From NCBI GenBank assembly GCA_014281115.1, contig JACONQ010000013.1, positions 1,230,501 through 1,294,500 of the forward strand: a stretch of 64,000 nt of DNA, given 5' to 3'. Position numbers and translations under genes: made by a program. Of the stretch, positions 33,634-45,944 are shown piece after piece (position 1 is the first letter of the stretch; each line of letters starts with the position of its first letter). This stretch comes from Laburnicola sp. R22_1. Taxonomy: Eukaryota > Ascomycota > Dothideomycetes > Pleosporales > Didymosphaeriaceae. Under the pieces are notes generated by a model. The model did not search any database. It was not told the origin of the DNA and saw nothing but the letters and a program-made list of their open reading frames with translations.

Positions 33634-35423
33634 AGCTAGCGCATATAGTGTCCGAATATATAGGGTTTTCGAACACCGCGCCACAATACCACACCTACAG
33701 AAAATACGCGATATCTTAGTAACGCTACTTACAATTACTATTAACTATACATAGATTTAAGCGCTACAGCTACTATAGCTATAGTAGCTATTTCTAAGGT
33801 GCTTAATATAGTAGATCTATATAGTTAGACTGCTAAAGCCTTAGCTACGCGCATAGCCTTTTTAATACTCTCTACCTCTGCAAAGCGTTAATTTGGGTCT
33901 ACTCGAACGCGCTTACGCTAACGCTAAGAGGTAGATATCTTTAGCTGCTGCTCAAGGCGTCTTTTCTCTGCTTCTAGGCCTGCAGCTCTAGTATTTGCAG
34001 CTGCTAGAGCCTTACCTACTTTCTATAGGAGCAGCCGGGTCGTACGACCTAGATTCTTAACGCTCTGGACGCTGCGCTACGCTATATAGAGATCGTGAGG
34101 GCTCTATGGAGTTAAGAGGAAGCTCTGGAGCTACTACTAAGGCTACTGCTAACGTGTAGGCGTAGTAGGCCTCTAAGAGACCTGCGACAAGCTAAGCATA
34201 TAATTAATATTAAATAGGCAGATACTAGATGCCTACTAGCTAGCTTAATTCACACGCTCTATAAAGCCTTCCTTTCTAGCTTAATAATAGCAGGTAATAA
34301 AGCGCTCCTTCTTAATAGGCGCAGCGTTATTAAGTAATACAAGCTTCTAGATCTGACGTCTGTAACTAGACTTAATCACAAAAAAAGGAGCGAGATCTAG
34401 AGGCTATAGGACGTGCGAGGTATACGCAGATAGGTATAGGAGCTTAATTTAATGCTGCTTGCAGAGCCAAAGGAAGTCTATATTAATATAGCTGCCGTGA
34501 CCGTTAAGGATAAGAAGGCGGTACTAGCTATCACCTATAGCTGTCTTAGGTATAAATATACGCTATAGCCACTTAACACCTATTACTTTTAATGTTTATC
34601 TATTCTTAGAGGTTATATAGAGCCAGCTAGGCACGGATTTGGCTAGGAACTAGGTTGTTTATAGGCTCTAGCCTTTAAAGATAACTGCGCAGTGTAGTTT
34701 CTACTCTGTCGCTAATACGCACTTAATTATAGAGACCCACTTGCGATTCTCTAGAGACTAAATGTAAGCCTTCTTTTTCTAACTACTAGAGAGTACTCTA
34801 GTGTTAGTATATACCCCTAGAGCAACACTAGTCTTATTTATATTATATATATTCTCCGCCTATATGTTAAGTCGCTGTTAAGTCTACTTATAGAGCTCTA
34901 GGAATGCGCGTAGCTGCTCTAGTGTTGCTGCATTAGCTCTCTAAGCCTCTAGCTTTCTGCTAACTATAGAGGCAACGCGTGGCTGGCGCTAGAGGAAGTA
35001 TGAGAGCCAGAGCTTGCTAACAGGCTAGTTGTCGCCATTTATACGCAGAATTCGATTCGCTATTTCTTGCGCGCAAGCGTGTGAGGGAGGGCAGGCGCGT
35101 GCGTCTTCTTCGAGGATCTAGTCTACTAGAAAATCCTCCTATAGAGGAGTCAGCTGCTATTGATGCTAATAGCTAAGTGCGCTGTTTGTTGCGCCACGTA
35201 GTTAACTATACAGCGTTAACAAAGGGATACTATACGCCTTCGCAGCGGCGCGCTGGCTAGTATAAAGACCTATATTAAGATTATTAATAGCGGATTATAT
35301 AGCAACCTCGCGGGCGTTTATATTAATAAGCGTTGTAGAGAGATATCGCGTGTTTTCTGTAGATATGGTGTTGTGGCGCGGTGTTCGGAAACTCTATGTG
35401 TTCGGACATTATATGCGCTAGCT
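33634..35423 (-). mobile_element. pogo family D, copy 2, RIP-mutated, 1790 bp
   Basis: Termini start AGCTAGCGCATATA and end with the complement; TA lies at 33632-33633 and 35424-35425. Inverted termini extend about 80 bp and include TTCGAACACCGCGCC. The interior aligns throughout with copy 1 (21685-23470), including the decayed minus-strand transposase. It is inserted in a tandem array whose other units show the uninterrupted target. Confidence 0.88.
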
Positions 35424-35621
35424 TAATATATTCTTATTTACTTATAGTGGGCAAAGGAGTTATATTAGTAGTCTTATAGACCTTAGACAATTGCCTAGCA
35501 TAACTAGTAACTAATAAGGTAAAACTTCTACTAATTTAACTGCCTATAGGCAGTATCTTAAAGGAGAAATAAATATTATATTACTATCTATAGCTAAATA
35601 AAAAGGTTAATTTTAGAATAA

Positions 35622-35908
35622 TATAAGGGCGGTACATAGCCTTATAGAGCTAACCTATTAGGAATACCTAAAATAGTTAAAAGAGCTAGTTAAATTAATA
35701 CTATTCTAAAATAGTAGATAAGAAAGAAATATAGGAGACCCTTTCTTATATAGACAGCGGCGTAGGGCATAGGCCTACACTAGCTATATACTAATACTAA
35801 CTAAAAAGGCGCCTTTAGAAAGGTAAAAGGCGTAAATAGGGGAAAATAGGGGGTAAAAGAAAGGTAATAGGGTGTGCTTAGTAGGGAGGCTAGTATAGAA
35901 CTGTTAAT
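35622..35908 (-). repeat. Right long terminal repeat
   Basis: Direct counterpart of 27252-27540. Confidence 0.65.
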
Positions 35909-35924
35909 AGACAATATTTTAGAG

Positions 35925-36924
35925 TAGTTTAAAAGAAATACGATTAATCTTTTTTCTTACTCCCTCTATAGTCCAGATTTAGCTTTTATTAAAAACGTTT
36001 AGAGTTTATTAAAAAAATAGACTTACTAAGCGTAAAATAGATAGTTTAGAAATAGGGGCTAGCTAAGAAAGTTATAACGCTTTTAAAAAGGCTACTAAAG
36101 AGGAATAGAAATTAATTCGATAAAAAGATATAGATAATTGTATATTATCTTTACCTAAGCGCTATAGAACTATTATAGAGACTAAAGGATGGTATACTAA
36201 GTACTAGTAATTAAATATTTACTAGTTTATAATTTTTTTAATTTAATAACGTAAGAATTCTAAGTAAAAAGGTAAAAAAGTACTATTCTTATAAATAATT
36301 CTATAAAAACTATAGCTATTACACTATAAACTTCTATATAGTTAGAATTCCTAATATATAATCTTATATCAAAATTATAGACTATAGGATTACGTAATAG
36401 AAAAGTTATAGGGCCTTAGACTATATAGAAAATTAAGGTTTAAATAATATATTAAAAATAACTTTAATACTATAATTTTTTAACCTTTATAAGGTTTTTT
36501 AGCCTTTTAGCAATTATAAAATACTATATATAGTTAATTAGATTATAAAATAAAAATTTTATAGCTAAAAGTAGAAAAAGTTAATAATCTAACATAAAAG
36601 TAATTTTAAAAAATAACCTATACTAAAAATTTATATAAAAATAGGTTTTATTAATATTTAGACTATATTAAATTATAAATAGATTTTATATGCTACTAAA
36701 AAGTTTTTACATTTTAATTTTAGTATTTTAAAATTCTTATGTTTAAGGCTAAAAATCTCTTTTACGCTAATTAGTTAGCATTGCATAAGTATACCTTATT
36801 AAACTTATTAACTTTCTCTATTATATATAAAAATCCTATAATTTCTTTATTACTAAATAGGTAAGTTATTACATTTTAAAAAGGGTATAAAAAAATTTTA
36901 GTTTTTTTTCGTGTCACCCCACTG
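35925..36924 (+). pseudogene. Mariner transposase C-terminal remnant and right element end
   Basis: Plus-strand text across stops includes FFSYSLYSPDLAFIKNV (catalytic neighbourhood) and LPKRYRTIIETKGWYTKY (C-terminus), parallel to 19.38-19.65 kb. The right end reads GTGTCACCCCACTG, ending at 36924 with TA following. It is the complement of the CAGTGGGGTGACAC-type terminus also seen, mutated, at 13126 (left end) and 10278 (right end). The AT-rich block stops exactly here. Confidence 0.7.
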
Positions 36925-37405
36925 TAATAATTTGCGGGAAGTGAAAGCTGTTTAGTGTGCTAAAGTAGTTTGCAGATGTCTTTAGGCAACCACAAATAGA
37001 GTAGGGTAAATAACATTAGCTAAGTTATCCTAACCACTAAACGATCACTACCTCTAGCCGCCTTAGGCTTGGCGTTGTCTGTGGCTTGTATGCTGTATTT
37101 TATTATGTGGCCTCCAGAATGACTAGGGCCCTTCGCTTAGATTCTGACGGAGGTGGCAACGTCGCACGAAATATCCTCCTCCAGCCGCTGTAAGGCTGAA
37201 ATAGTCTATTAACGAAGTAGAGCGGCTTTAAGGCTTAGGTCCTGCTGTATTATGACCCTTTGGACCAAATTGCGCCAGATTTTGGACCTATGTTGGAGGA
37301 GGCTTGTAGCGCTCTGGAATGAGGCGCCTATATTTCTGGCGCAACTAGTGACGATGCAAACGGTAATCTTTGTAAAAACAGCGATCAGAAGGATTAGGAA
37401 GACTA
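36925..37405. other. No supported gene between AT block and pogo C
   Basis: Balanced composition. One 94-codon frame overlaps the left end of pogo C and has no family resemblance. Confidence 0.45.
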
Positions 37406-39536
37406 CCGAGTCCGTGCACTCAATGCACGCCGTCAGTCAATGCACGCGATCGCGATTTCGTCCCAACTTCGCACCCCCCACAACTCAACGCCACCATGAC
37501 TATAGAAGAAGCCCTTGCAGAGCTGGATGCTCTTAACCCTAGCGAAAATTTCTCCTACACAGAAATAGCCAAAAAGCATAGTGTTGCTCGCTCGACGTTG
37601 TCGCGCAAGCACCGAGGTGTCAGCGGGTCGCGTACGGAGGCAGGTTTAGCACGTCGCAATCTTCAACCAGAACAGGAGGCAGAGCTTGTAAAGTATATAG
37701 AGGGGTTGACAGAGCGAAAGCTACCTCCTACAAGAGAGATGGTGCAGAATTACGCGTCTGATATCGCTGGACACCCTGTCTCCGAGAGCTGGGTTACTCG
37801 CTTCCTCCACCAACACCAGGATGAGCTTATATCCTAATGGAGCACTTCAATGGATTGGCAACGCCACGCTGCCAACTCTAGTGATAAGTACAAGGTGTAC
37901 TTCGAACAACTGGGCAGCAAAATCGACTTCTACGAAGTAGCGCCTAAGCATACATACAATATGGATGAGAAAGGCTTTATAATTGGAGCTGTTGGCAGAC
38001 AGAAGAGGATCTTTAGCAAGAGGCTATTTAAGAAGAAGCAGTTTAAGCAGATGCTGCAGGATGGCAATCGCGAGTGGATAAGCTTGTTGGCGTGCGTTTG
38101 CGCGGATAGTACAGCGTTGCCGCCAGCTCTCTTATATGCGGCTGACTCTAAGAACATACAAGACACCTAGGTGGAGGATGTAAAGGTAGGAGAACATATG
38201 GCCTTCTTCGGAGTATCAGGCAGCGGCTGGTCGAATAATAGGCTTAGGCTTGCGTGGCTCCAGCAGGTGTTTAAGCGCTTCACAGCAGCTAAAGCTCGAA
38301 GAAAGTACCACCTATTGCTTGTAGATAGCTATAGCAGCCACCTAACAGAAGAGTTTCTAGAGTACTGCCACAGGCAAAAGATACTGTTAGGTATCTATCC
38401 ACCTCACAGCACCCACACGCTGCAGCCACTCAATATAGTAATGTTCAAGCCTCTTAGCACAGCATACTTAAAGAAGCTGGCAACACGCCTTTACAAGCAT
38501 TAGGGCTTAGTGCCTATAACTAAGGCCGACTTCTTTAGCTTATTTTAGAATGCCTAGATAAGCAGCTTTACTACAAAGAACATCTTTAGCTCCTTTTAGG
38601 CAACAGGTGTACATCCCTTTAACCCCAACGTTATACTTAATCGCTTTACCACCAACAACTTAGACACCTCCAGCAACGCGTCAGAAAAAGCTCCCACATA
38701 TGGCGGTAAGGCCTGGCAAAAGTTAAACACAGTCGTAAAACGTGCGTTAAGTAGTGCCTCAGAGAAGGACGCATCTATCATCTGGCAATCGCTCCACCAC
38801 ATGGCTATCCAAAACACCCTTTTGCAGAGCGAAAATAAGGGCCTGCTTAACGCTCTTACTATTAAGAAAAGAAGAGAGACGAAGGGCAAGTCTCTAGACC
38901 TGCTGCAACACTATAAGTACTGGGGGCCTTCTATAATGTGGACTCCTCAGTTATTTAGGGAGGCTAAGACCCGGATGAGGCTTGCAAGGGAGGAGAGAGA
39001 GGCAGAGGAGAAGGAAAAAGCCAACATAAAGGAGCTTGCTAAGGCTAATAAGCTATACAACAAAAAGATTGCGCAGGAGAAGCGTGAGAAGCGGAAGAAG
39101 GAGAAGGAAGAGCGTGACCAGTTAGCTACTATAAAGGCTAAGGAAGTCGCTGAGCGCAAGGCAGAGAGAGAGCGCCAAAAGCAAGCTCGCAACTCTTAAA
39201 AAGCTGTACAAAAGCCCTCTATAAGCAAGCGCAAGGCGTCACAGAAAGCAGCACCAAGAAAGAAGCAGAAACGTAGTGCTAGGGATAATATAGGTGGTGC
39301 CTTGCGCACAGCGCGTACCCTAACACCTCTACACTAAACCAACACTCGCGGCCGCAAAATCCTTTGGCCAAGAAAGTATTAGTGAGACAGTTTATCGCAT
39401 AGGGCTATAGAGTACTCCACCAAGTTATTTTGTGATAATAGCTATATTGTGTGGCTCTACAGCTTCAAGTTTGTGTAGCCCGTTTTGGTGATGCGCGTGC
39501 ATTGACTGACGGCGTGCATTGAGTGCACGGACTCGG
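37406..39536 (+). mobile_element. pogo family C element, 2131 bp
   Basis: Inverted termini of about 44 bp begin CCGAGTCCGTGCACTCAATG at 37406 and end with the complement at 39536. TA lies at 37404-37405 and 39537-39538. The right TA is also the left TA of the next element. It encodes one plus-strand transposase frame, light to moderate RIP. Confidence 0.9.
37496..39382 (+). pseudogene. pogo C transposase, single frame with 8 TAA/TAG stops
   Basis: Starting at ATG 37496, one frame extends 629 codons to TAG 39380 with no frameshift. It has in-frame stops at 37835, 38168, 38501, 38546, 38555, 38597, 39197 and 39335. All eight are TAA or TAG, none TGA, as expected if Gln codons CAA/CAG mutated at CpA. 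Domains in order: psq-type helix-turn-helix (about 20-40, YTEIAKKHSVARSTLSRK), CENP-B-like DNA-binding region (about 55-115), DDE domain with NMDEKGFIIG, then LLLVDSYSSHLTEEF, and a final block reading LQPLN, where the third catalytic Asp is Asn (a G to A change). The C-terminus is a long charged Lys/Glu/Arg coiled segment. Loss of the catalytic acid means even a stop-free copy would be inactive. Confidence 0.88.
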
Positions 39537-39538
39537 TA

Positions 39539-41411
39539 ACGTACTCCACAACCGAGCGACTCACCCAACCGAGCGACTCACTTTTGCCAAGACCCCACCA
39601 AAACATGTACTATTCACGACAGTACAGAGTCAATACGAACTATTATCAATAGTCTAAATAGGCCAATCTATTCAGAATCTACTTCTGCAGGTTACTTACA
39701 CGTTGTTCTATTGTGCCCAGGCTCGCCGCAGCGTCCACAGCGCCGTTGAGTTGGCTCGCCTCCATCAACGCGCGCCCTCTTCTTTGCCTTCTTGCCATCA
39801 CTGCGCGCCGCAAAGTCCTTTAGAGTAGCCAGCCGCTGGCCCTCTTCAGCTGTAAGAGCTCCTTCTTGCTGCAATCGCTTTCTTTTGTGCGATTTACGTC
39901 GCGTGGCGGCCTTATTAGCAGCTTAAAGTTCAGCGTTGCGTTTAGTTATTAACACCCAAGAATGCCCCATTAGCTCGGCGCCTTTGACGAGCTTTTCCAC
40001 CGCCTCAACTATATAAGTTGGGGAACTATCCACATGCCTTTGAATCCTCTGCTTAACTAGCATTGATTGTGACCTAAGTTCTGTACTATTTCGCGGAGTT
40101 TGCGACTCCCATGTACTATTGCGAATAGTACATTCTGGAGGCGTACGCAGGCGGACGTCAAGCTGCGATAGTACAGCCTCTGGGTTGTGGGGCACTAGGC
40201 CAGCACCTCGAAAGCCTCCTTTAATATTACTTTCAGTAATTGAAGCCTTAAAAGCAGCAATAAAGCAAGGTAGGAACTCTATTTTGGTTATGTGCGTGAT
40301 GTGGTTGCGGATCAGATTCTCGGCTTAGCGCCCATACGCCTTCTTTAACGGCGCAAAACAACCCACGTCAAGTGGCTGCAAGAGGTGCGACGAATGTGAA
40401 GGCATACAGAGAGTAATAATATTACTCTTTTTGCAGTAATCCTGGAATTTGAGCGAGTTATGACTTTCGTGGCTATCGATAATAAGCAAACGTGCTCTAC
40501 TAGTAGTACGCCTCTTTGTATGCTCATTAAAGTGCTTTAGCCATTGCAGACCAAGCTTATTTGTCGTCCAGCCATTCTTAGAGACTGCAATAACCCAATT
40601 ATGAGGTAGATCCTTCTCCTTATACTAGGCGGAGAGGTGGTGCTTGCCCCTGAAGATAATGAAGGGTGGGATCCACCACCCTATCGCGTTAATGCCTTGG
40701 ATGACTGTTGTCCACTCCCTATTGCCCTGCTGCACCTGCTTTGGCCGTCCTTGACGCTCAGAGCCTGTGACTACCGCTCTAGTTAATATTATGCCTATTA
40801 TAAAGCTAGACTCGTCAAAATTGTAGGTGTCCTTATCTAGGATACTATACTTAGCCTTTATGTTCTCCACAAGCCGGAACTAGCCTTGTATCACCTTAGG
40901 ATCCTCCTAGAGGGCTCTCTTATAGTCGTACTTTCGATTAAACTTGACTTTAAGCTCTAGCTGGCGCTTAACAAAGTTTGGAGCCCAGTTATGGCCCACA
41001 GGGTCGCGATGCCGCTCAGCTAGCAAAGAATTGGCCATATCCTCCACAGCAGCAAGCCGTGGCGGGAATCCTCGCAAGTCTAGGTCGAGTACATGCTGTA
41101 TAATCGCCTGCTCCCCTCTTATAGTGAGCTTTATTGTGTTGGGTGGGCAGTCGCGTTGGAAGGCGATTCCAGCGCGTCGTCGGCTAAGGGTCTTTTAAGG
41201 GATGTTATAGATAGCGGCAGCGCGTCTTTGCGAAAGTGACGCGTCTTGTTCAATAGCCTAGATCGCAAGCTGTATACGAGCTTCGTTTGACGCTAGTAGT
41301 TCGTTGTGTTGTTGAGGCATCGCGTTGTACTATTGATGGTAGTACGTTTTGGTGGGGTCTTGGCAAAAGTGAGTCGCTCGGTTGGGTGAGTCGCTCGGTT
41401 GTGGAGTACGT
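39539..41411 (-). mobile_element. pogo family B element, 1873 bp
   Basis: Inverted termini of about 70 bp start ACGTACTCCACAACCGAGCG; inside each, AACCGAGCGACTCAC occurs twice. TA lies at 39537-39538 (shared with pogo C) and 41412-41413. Same family as the decayed copy at 14681-16543. Confidence 0.9.
39692..41320 (-). pseudogene. pogo B transposase with zinc knuckle, 7 internal TAA/TAG stops
   Basis: A single minus-strand frame of 543 codons runs from ATG 41320 to the TAA at 39692, interrupted by seven TAA/TAG codons and no frameshift. Several stops precede residues where Gln is natural (for example before KTLSRRRAG and before FRLVENIKAKY). Domains: helix-turn-helix (about 25-45), CENP-B-like region, DDE domain with YNFDESSFIIG, RLLIIDSHESHNSLKF and LQPLDVGCF; all three acids are intact. 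The C-terminus carries a CCHC zinc knuckle, CGRCGEPGHNRTTC, preceded by a basic stretch (GKKAKKRARV). The gene is inactive as it stands. Its relative at 14.7-16.5 kb has lost far more. Confidence 0.87.
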
Positions 41412-41413
41412 TA

Positions 41414-42510
41414 CTATTATTATATCTAATTAACAAAATCTAGATGTCTGAACATAAGAAGAGATTCTAGTATATCAAAGTCTAAGTTGTCAAGGATCAT
41501 TTTCCAAAAGTTGGTACACATGCATATCGGTAAGATGAAGGGCTTCAGCAGAAAAAATCCTCCATCCACAATTATACTTCTAAAGTTTTATTGAACAAGG
41601 TTCTTCACAGGCGATAACGCGTAAACGATTGTTTTCACCTCCCCATCTGCATGCGTCGTAGTTGTTGGTGGGTTTGTTTAATCAACAGTTAGTGAAAGAA
41701 GGCATAATGGAGGGGACTCTAGCGAGAAGGTAGAGTTGCTTATTATTTTCTACCTGGAAGAACAGGTATAATCATCTGATCCCTTTACTACTAAGCTTGG
41801 GAGAAACCGGGTGATGCTTAGAGGGTGGATGACAACCACTCATGTTCTGCGCGTAAGTTTCCATGTTCCACCAACGATTGTCCTGTTCCTCAAGTTTTTT
41901 TTCCCAGGCCGACATTGACGACGCTCCTCCTACGGAAGGTCAGTAACGGATGAATAACGATCTGGGCAACATTGCTACCTCGGTCAAGGGTTCTGGAGCC
42001 ATCAGGATCCACTTCTGCCTTAAGCTCTATAAATGCAGATTAGCTCCTGTATTACTGCCCAATGGCGATACGTACATTCAGTTGGTATCCTCCCTCACCC
42101 CACTCACTCGTACACAGCGCTTCCAGTTTATTCTGGTCAAGATAGCGTTTGTCTAGCTTTTGTTCAACGAGGTTGCTCCCAGGTTCCGGTTTGCGCTCAA
42201 CCATGGCTTGTGTAGTCGGATTGGAAGTGCGAAAAAGAAGAAGATAGTGCAATGGCTGGAAATAGCAGCCGGTTAAAGAGATGTGTTCGTCATATATGTA
42301 GTCCACAAGATTAGGGGTTCAAGCGGCGCAATTGTGTGCTCAGTTGTACACGTGCTACTCCGAAAACATCTCAAAGGACACAGGGGGGTCACGTTGGTGC
42401 CACGAATGCTGTTACCCGTTCATGGATCGTTATCATAGGCTGCGCAGCTCTCCACAGGACCACGGTCAAGTTACACGTGAACTATAGTTGGATGCATACC
42501 TGCTACAGTA
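41414..42510. other. No supported gene
   Basis: About 1.1 kb of mixed composition upstream of the CorA-like gene. Short frames overlap on both strands and none is convincing. The promoter of the CorA-like gene is probably here. Confidence 0.4.
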
Positions 42511-44621
42511 ATGCTATACATGGCACATTGTTATCCGGTGACGATAGGCAGCATGTGCAACTTAACTAAGCTGGATATCGAGTGCGCTCCATCGACCCCA
42601 CTCCAAGTCATGAACTATACCACAGCTCTGTCACAGAATAATCACCACCTCTCCGCTGCAATGTCGAACTCCTTCCTGCGAGCGGTATTCTACGATGGTA
42701 CCTCTGTCGCAAGCGAGTATTACGAACTGAATGCCGGTTCTATCTTCGAAAAGAATTCCAGTTTGACTAGGGTCGAGGTTCGCTTCAAGTCTGCAGTCGA
42801 CAGTAGCAAGAACGGAACATGCGAATCAACTCGACGCAACCGAGGTGAGAGAGCAGATGATATCCGTTGGGGTACAAGTTCAGACACGACGTGCGGAGCG
42901 CAGCAGGCTGCGCATAGGTCTAGCGACGATGTGGAACCGAACAAGCTGGAACAGCGGGATTCCCAAAAGTTCATGACCATCCATGGACCTAGATGTGAAC
43001 ATGTTATCAGAGTTTGTCAATGTATGTGAGCAAGAAGTTCCAAAAAATAGTGTGAGTTACTCCAAGCTGACCTTTCGGTAGGATACGAACGGCGATTTTA
43101 GGGTTTTGTGAGGCGACACATTTCCGAGACTCATCAACCACGCTTTGCTGACGACCGTCGCAGCTTTTTACGCCAGGAAAACTCTTTCAGCCGCGTCAAA
43201 ATTTCCAGGCACATTTTTGATCGCCTTTTGTACGACTGCCAGATCTTCCCAAGGCTCAATGAGTACATGATAGGTTTCGGCGATAAAGTCAGCGAGGTGG
43301 AGATCGGTCCGCCTCCCATTGCAATCAGATGGCTGAGCAGTTCGTGTAGAGACAATCGTGGTGGTTTTGGTGAGTCAACACAAGTATTTACGCTGATCCG
43401 GATCGCTGAGGTGTCCAAAGAAAGTGCGTACATTATACGCTATGTCGAATTCACGAATCGTCCAGACAATTGGCCATGGTCCCTACGTCAATATATCGTC
43501 TACCACAAATATCTGCCTGTCCAATCAAAATGGTGCTCAACTTGGGTGCTTGTCTGTGTCTCCCAACGGGCTGAGGGTTGTGTGGATAAATGTGCACAAG
43601 AAACGGATGATCTAATGATTGTAAATCCATTCGAACTGCATGGTATATTACTCAACGTAGCCATATCTTCATTGAGGACCTATCTTGTCGACCTTCTGGC
43701 CAAGATCACACATGTAGTAAGCCTCTCGATACTTCACTATTCCGCCACATGTGAGCACGCTTGCATTCAATTCTCATACCAATCTCACATTCAGACTGCT
43801 GATTAGTTTGAAGACAGATAGAGCGGTTGCCATGATGATTGGTGACAAGGACGATCCTGCCAACTTCGTTTCCGTTGATGTGGATGACTCCCAGCTCCTT
43901 ACTGAGTTTTCCGATCATACCTCCGATGCGATCACGTGTTTAGATTCTACTACTGATACTGTTTCTACTCTACTAGGCATGACAAGTACCAACAAGAGTT
44001 TAGACAATGGAATCGGTAATGGTGACCGACATGGTGATACCGAGGTGGGCCATGACGATGGTGTTGAGTCGGTATTGGAGATGAAGCTGCGGGAAGTAGC
44101 GTACCTTCGCAAGAGTGCTGAAGCTTTGCTTTCAAAAGTCAACAGTACAAGGGCTTTGGTAAGACAGAATGATTCCTAAACTGACAGCTGGTACTAATAT
44201 GAGTGACTTTGTTTAGCTGTCATCGCTGATCGAACGTCAAACTGCGTACAATATGGACAAGCAGATGACTGTCCTCCAAAATCTCGAAAAGCAAGCTCAG
44301 AAAGAAAACGCTGTCATGAAGGAGCTCGCGGAGCAAAGCAGCCGTGAATCTACAAGTGTCAAGATTCTCACCATTATTATGCTTATTTACCTTCCTTGCA
44401 CTGTGGTATCGGTAAGAAACATACGTATATACCGTACCTCCTCAACTGACTATTTCCAGAGCTTTTACTCAACTCAGTTCGTCCACTAGGATCCCGCTGT
44501 TTCTGGTGGTGTAGATGTGGTATGTGCCCAGAACTGTTGGCTATTCTTTGCCGTGTCAATTCCGTTGACCATATTTACTATCATCTCTAACAGAAACTTT
44601 AATATAGATATAGTGCAGTAA
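42511..44621 (+). pseudogene. CorA-like membrane protein gene, truncated by a TAG
   Basis: The 3' half is clear. One exon (from about 43102 to about 43715) ends LRTYLVDLLAKITHV. The next begins near 43823 (TDRAVAMMIGDKDD) and ends at 44160. A GT-AG intron (GTAAGA...TTTAG) leads to LSSLIERQTAYNMDKQMTVL. A last intron, 44412-44460 (GTAAGA...TTCCAG), leads to SFYSTQFVH. The C-terminal pattern (coiled coil, then SVKILTIIMLIYLPCTVVSSFYSTQF) is that of fungal CorA-like proteins with two C-terminal membrane segments. Directly after FVH comes TAG (44487-44489). The frame beyond it still encodes the expected rest, including the second membrane segment NCWLFFAVSIPLTIFTIIS, to TAA at 44619. The 5' part (42511-43025) is uncertain: its introns and start could not be fixed. 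Confidence 0.68.
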
Positions 44622-44751
44622 TGCAATAGTTTATTATTTGTATCTCTTTATAAATAACAGTAAGAGCCCTTAGGTTACTCTATGTCGCGTCGCTATATAC
44701 ACGCTCCTTTTATCCCTTTTATTACCTATTCTTTTAAAGGACTTAGTTTGC

Positions 44752-44758
44752 ATTATTA

Positions 44759-44822
<64 letters not shown>
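44752..44822. repeat. Microsatellite (TTA)n, about 20 units
   Basis: Uninterrupted TTA run, with one TTTTATT irregularity at its start. Confidence 0.95.
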
Positions 44823-45944
44823 GCTACTAGTATATCTATATAGTGTTATAAGTAGTAAGTAGGTAGAGGTACTAGTGCGTGTACCTCTTATTATTATTCT
44901 CTTCAATAGTAGTTAACTACACATAGTAATATATAGCAAGATAGTTATAGTTATTCTAAAGGTGCTTTTTTAGTAGGTAAAAGTCCTAGAGCTTTGCTGC
45001 GTACGCTATATATGCTAATTTATTATATAACTACTTATATAGTAGCTATAGGCTAACCTCCTTAAGCTAAACAATTTAGAGATTTATTTACACCTAGCGC
45101 AGGTCTAGTAGGCCTCTTAGATACTATATACCTATCTTTTTAAATATATCTCTTTGCCTTTTAGTATATAATAGAATTGTAGCTTTATTAACTTATATAT
45201 ATATTTTAATAAGTACTCTAAATATAAGAATAAGTTATATTAGTTAGTTTAACTATAGTGTTACGTTTAATATAGTAGTAAAAATGAGATAAAGAATAAG
45301 GTAAGTAAGTAGTATTGCTAAAGAGTATTTTAATCTATTATATATACTTATAGGGAGCTAGTTAATAGTTTTGCCTATAGTAACGCGTTATATATACTTA
45401 TAGCATATAAGTATAAAGTAGTTACTAATATATATATAAGTATAGTGCACTTAACTAATATAATTAATATTATATAACTTATTATATAACTAATAACTAA
45501 GCGTACACGCTTACTATAGCTAGCTAACGTCCCTTATAGTAAAAATAGCCAAAGAAAAAAACACAAATATATATATTTACTATTATACTATAGTATATGT
45601 GGGCAAATCCTATAAGGATATAATAAGCCTATTCTGTGTTAAACAAATAAGAGAAGAGAGTGGCCAATAGAGTGAAACTGCTAAGTTTGCGAAAGCAAGT
45701 TATGGGGCTGCTACGCTAAAGTAGAGTTTATAAGAGTCACGTTTAGATAACTTAAGTTAAGTAAAAGAGTAGTATAAAGTATTTATACAACTAATTCTAT
45801 GCGTACTATAGTTACTCGCTACTATATTTAGTAAAATTTCTATAAAGGCTATTACTAGAAATAGCTTACTGTTTATATACAGATAATTATCTTATAACTA
45901 ACTTTTATATTATAAGACTATACTTTATATTTTATAAGCACCTT

